From positions 577 to 15,910 of the forward strand of contig QHWL01000040.1 of assembly GCA_003222555.1 (NCBI GenBank): a DNA stretch of 15,334 bases. Direction: 5' to 3'. Below, one piece after another: positions 13,418-15,334 of this stretch; the stretch's first letter is position 1; each line of letters begins with the position of its first letter. Below the pieces are notes generated by a model that searched no databases, was not told the DNA's origin, and worked only from the letters and a program-made list of their open reading frames with translations. Origin of the DNA: Acidobacteriota bacterium. Its GTDB lineage: Bacteria > Acidobacteriota > Vicinamibacteria > Vicinamibacterales > CAVVIG01. The translations under genes were made by a program, and so were the position numbers.

Positions 13418-14481
13418 CCGCCGCACGGCAGAACGTCATGACTGAATTTCTCTCGATCGAGGGCCGCGAGGTCGGACCCGGCCGGCCCTGCTTCATCGTC
13501 GCGGAGGCCGGCATCAACCATAACGGCGACGTCCGTATCGCTTCGGATCTGGTGCAGGCGGCGGCCCAGGCCGGCGCGGACGCCATCAAGTTCCAAACGC
13601 ACTTTCCCGAGCACGAGATGCTGCGCGACGGCGCGACCGCCGCGTACGTCGGCGAGTCACTGTTCGATCTCCTGACCCGGACGGCGCTCTCGCGCGATGA
13701 CCACTTCACGTTGTGCGATTTGGCGAAGAAGAACGGCATCATCTTCCTCTCGACGCCATTCTCGCGGGAGGCGGCCGATTTCCTCGAAACGGTCGGCGTC
13801 GCCGCGTTCAAGACCGGCTCGGGCGAGCTCACGAGCCTGCCGCTGCAGCGGCACATCGCCCGGAAAGGCAAGCCGATGATCATCTCGACCGGCATGTCGA
13901 CGCCCGAGGAGATCGAGCGCACGGTCGAAGCCGTCCGCGCCATCGGCACACCGTTCGCGCTGATGCACTGCACCTCGACGTATCCCACTCCGTTCGAGCA
14001 CGTCCAGCTCGATTGCATCCCGGCGCTGCAGGGGAAGTACGGCGTGCCGGTCGGATTCTCCGACCACACCCTCGGAAACTTCATGGCCTTCGGCGCCGTT
14101 GCGCTTGGGGCGAATCTGTTCGAGAAACATTTCACCGTCTCCCGATCGCTGCCCGGACCCGATCAACAAGGCTCGATGGAGCCGGCGGAGCTCGCCGAGA
14201 TCGTGAAAGGAATTCGCGCACTCGAACGGGCACGCGGTGCTGCGAAAACTATCCAGCCCGGCGAGCAGGAGGTGCGCAACATGGCGCATCACAGCGTCGT
14301 CTCGATGCGCGATATTCCGGCCGGCGCGACCATCGTGGCTGCTGACGTGTGGGCGAAGCGGCCCGGCACGGGTATTCCGGCGCGTCAGCTGGGCGATGTC
14401 ATCGGTCGGGTCGCCAAGCGCCCGATTCCCGGCGGGCGGCTCGTTCAATGGGACGATTTGCGGGTGGGTCCGGTCGAGTGA
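13414..14481 (+). CDS. neuB: Nonulosonic acid (N-acetylneuraminate-type) synthase
   Basis: This 355-residue protein has the NeuB (beta/alpha)8 barrel (to about 275) and a C-terminal antifreeze/SAF-like domain (about 288-350). It condenses phosphoenolpyruvate with a hexosamine to form a nine-carbon keto acid. Landmarks are IVAEAGINHNGD (28-39), AIKFQT (57-62), FKTGSGELTSLP, IISTGMST, MHCTSTYPTP, the metal ligands H218 in GFSDHT and H239 in FEKHFT, and R316 in AKRPGTGI of the SAF domain, which reaches a neighbouring active site in known dimers. The stretch after EKHF reads LPGPDQQGSMEP. AGGGA at 13401-13405 stands about 8 bp before the ATG at 13414, which also overlaps the neuC stop as ATGA; this is preferred over Met9. 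It ends overlapping the GTG of neuA. Confidence 0.94.
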   Translation: MTAARQNVMTEFLSIEGREVGPGRPCFIVAEAGINHNGDVRIASDLVQAAAQAGADAIKFQTHFPEHEMLRDGATAAYVGESLFDLLTRTALSRDDHFTLCDLAKKNGIIFLSTPFSREAADFLETVGVAAFKTGSGELTSLPLQRHIARKGKPMIISTGMSTPEEIERTVEAVRAIGTPFALMHCTSTYPTPFEHVQLDCIPALQGKYGVPVGFSDHTLGNFMAFGAVALGANLFEKHFTVSRSLPGPDQQGSMEPAELAEIVKGIRALERARGAAKTIQPGEQEVRNMAHHSVVSMRDIPAGATIVAADVWAKRPGTGIPARQLGDVIGRVAKRPIPGGRLVQWDDLRVGPVE

Positions 14482-15197
14482 GAGTACTCGGAGTCGTCAC
14501 CGCACGGTCTGGCTCGAAAAGCATTCCTGGGAAGAACACCAGGATGCTCGGCGGTAAACCGCTCATCGCGCACACGATCGATGCGGCGCGCGAGTCGGGT
14601 GTGTTCGATCGGCTGATTCTTTCGACCGATGACGAGCTGGCGGCCCAGGTTGCGCGCGCGCGCGGCTGCGATGTGCCGTTCATGCGGCCCGAGTCGCTCG
14701 CCGCCGACGACACGCCGCATTTGCCGGTCCTGCAGCACGCGTTGACGTGGCTGCGCGATCACGAGCAGTACACGCCAGACTGGGTCATGATTCTGCTGCC
14801 CACGTCGCCACTGCGGCAGCCCTTTCACATCAGGGAAGCGATCGATCTTGCCGTGGCCTCCGGCGCCGATTCGGTCGTCAGCGTCGATGAGCTGCCGCCG
14901 CACTACAACCCGATGCGTGTCGTGACGGTGGACGACGATGGCTGGGCGCGGCTGTTGGTGGGCGGGCAGCCTGTCAAGCGCCGGCCGGGGCGCCGCCAGG
15001 ACATGCCGAAAGCCTGGGTCCTCAACGGCGCTGTCTATTTGTTTCGCACCGCCGTGCTGTTCGACCCAATCGAGCCTAGCTTGTACGGCGATAAAGTCGC
15101 AGCGTATAGGATGTCGCCGCCCTACGGCCTGAACATCGACGACCCGGAGGATTGGACCATCGTCGAGCGTGCACTCAACGGAGCGCCGGCCCGATGA
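14478..15197 (+). CDS. neuA: CMP-nonulosonic acid cytidylyltransferase
   Basis: The frame gives 239 residues from a GTG at 14478 that overlaps the neuB stop as GTGA. The protein activates the nine-carbon sugar with CTP to the CMP form, the donor for a later transferase. It begins with the family signature VVTARSGSKSIPGKN (6-20; nucleotide-binding loop with Arg10 and the final Lys-Asn), then LIAHTIDAARES, LILSTDDELAAQVARARG, FMRPESLAADDTPHLPVLQHAL, VMILLPTSPLRQPFHI and DSVVSVDELPPHYNPMRVV. The pattern of PESLA-DDTP resembles LegF/PtmB-type as well as NeuA enzymes, so the precise sugar is open. A longer frame from 14349 would overlap neuB by more than 130 bp and adds only Arg/Gly-rich sequence, so it is not used. 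It ends with an ATGA overlap to the next gene. Confidence 0.93.
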   Translation: MRVLGVVTARSGSKSIPGKNTRMLGGKPLIAHTIDAARESGVFDRLILSTDDELAAQVARARGCDVPFMRPESLAADDTPHLPVLQHALTWLRDHEQYTPDWVMILLPTSPLRQPFHIREAIDLAVASGADSVVSVDELPPHYNPMRVVTVDDDGWARLLVGGQPVKRRPGRRQDMPKAWVLNGAVYLFRTAVLFDPIEPSLYGDKVAAYRMSPPYGLNIDDPEDWTIVERALNGAPAR

Positions 15198-15334
15198 CGC
15201 AGCCGTCCGCCGGCCCGTGCCTGCTGTGGGCGATTCCCAATGGCAGCAGCGCAGGTAATGTGCTGCGCACAGGCGTGCTGGCGCGCGTGCTCGACCACGT
15301 CGGCGACGCACGGGTCGTTCTGGTGTCGCCGCTC
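15194..15334 (+). CDS. Unidentified protein, possibly a glycosyltransferase-like member of the cluster (3' end outside window)
   Basis: Only the first 47 residues are inside the window. The ATG at 15194 overlaps the neuA stop as ATGA, and GGAG (15180-15183) precedes it by 10 bp, so translation is well supported. After a short leader comes a hydrophobic strand and a turn, LLWAIPNGSSAGNVLRTGVLARVL, then DARVVLVSPL. A strand, Asn-Gly-Ser-Ser-Ala-Gly-Asn loop and helix followed by a second strand resembles the start of a GT-B type glycosyltransferase. The visible part is too short to assign. Coupling to neuA suggests a protein that uses or finishes the CMP-sugar or its glycan. Confidence 0.7.
   Translation, partial: MTQPSAGPCLLWAIPNGSSAGNVLRTGVLARVLDHVGDARVVLVSPL

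Noticed and set aside
12155..13426. A 423-residue open frame antisense to neuC
   Set aside because: No recognisable domain; neuC has full family motifs on the plus strand.
14349..14477. Upstream ATG start for neuA
   Set aside because: It would overlap neuB by more than 130 bp and adds non-conserved Arg/Gly-rich sequence before the VVTARSGSK motif, whereas the GTG at 14478 gives the coupled overlap seen between all neighbours.

Overview
The window is a high-GC, gene-dense bacterial segment (roughly 65% G+C by eye) devoted almost entirely to making and decorating a surface glycan. Short gene overlaps of the ATGA or GTGA kind, GTG starts and families of GCAGAG- and CACGAAG-type hairpin repeats between genes suggest an environmental bacterium. 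Such repeats are, from memory, common in Acidobacteriota of the Vicinamibacteria type and in some Verrucomicrobiota and Gemmatimonadota. That taxonomic guess is inference only; no rRNA or tRNA gene is present to test it.

Left block (1-3836, minus strand): a tightly packed operon reading leftwards. It encodes a polyprenyl-phosphate-type GT2 glycosyltransferase, a small DUF2304 membrane protein, an acyl carrier protein, an FkbH-like HAD/GNAT protein and a GNAT-type protein that runs off the left edge. The last three look like a module that loads a small hydroxyacyl group (glyceryl in characterised FkbH systems) on a carrier and delivers it to an acceptor, here perhaps an amino sugar.

Middle (3837-7517): a divergent intergenic region with a candidate promoter and palindromic operator, then a plus-strand winged-helix regulator resembling the EPS-associated MarR family, fused to a Rossmann-like sensor domain. 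Convergent to it on the minus strand lie a multi-spanning GT-C glycosyltransferase and, upstream of that, a GT4 glycosyltransferase.

Right block (7535-15334, plus strand): an SDR oxidoreductase, a full-length one-chain transketolase, an aldehyde dehydrogenase, then the core nonulosonic (sialic-type) acid genes neuC, neuB and neuA, each overlapping the next. A further gene of uncertain type runs off the right edge. neuC-neuB-neuA should convert a UDP-HexNAc to a CMP-activated nonulosonate. The SDR, transketolase and aldehyde dehydrogenase are not needed for plain Neu5Ac synthesis and may make an unusual variant, a modification or another sugar of the same glycan.

Three intergenic gaps (4757-4898, 8375-8591, 12045-12181) are each largely filled by an imperfect inverted repeat built from 9-bp CGCAGAGNN units. 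One copy is inverted relative to another and has a second, unrelated hairpin family nested in its loop. Two copies supply the stop codon of the adjacent gene. These repeats and the unusual carbon-metabolism trio next to neuCBA are the most notable items in the window.
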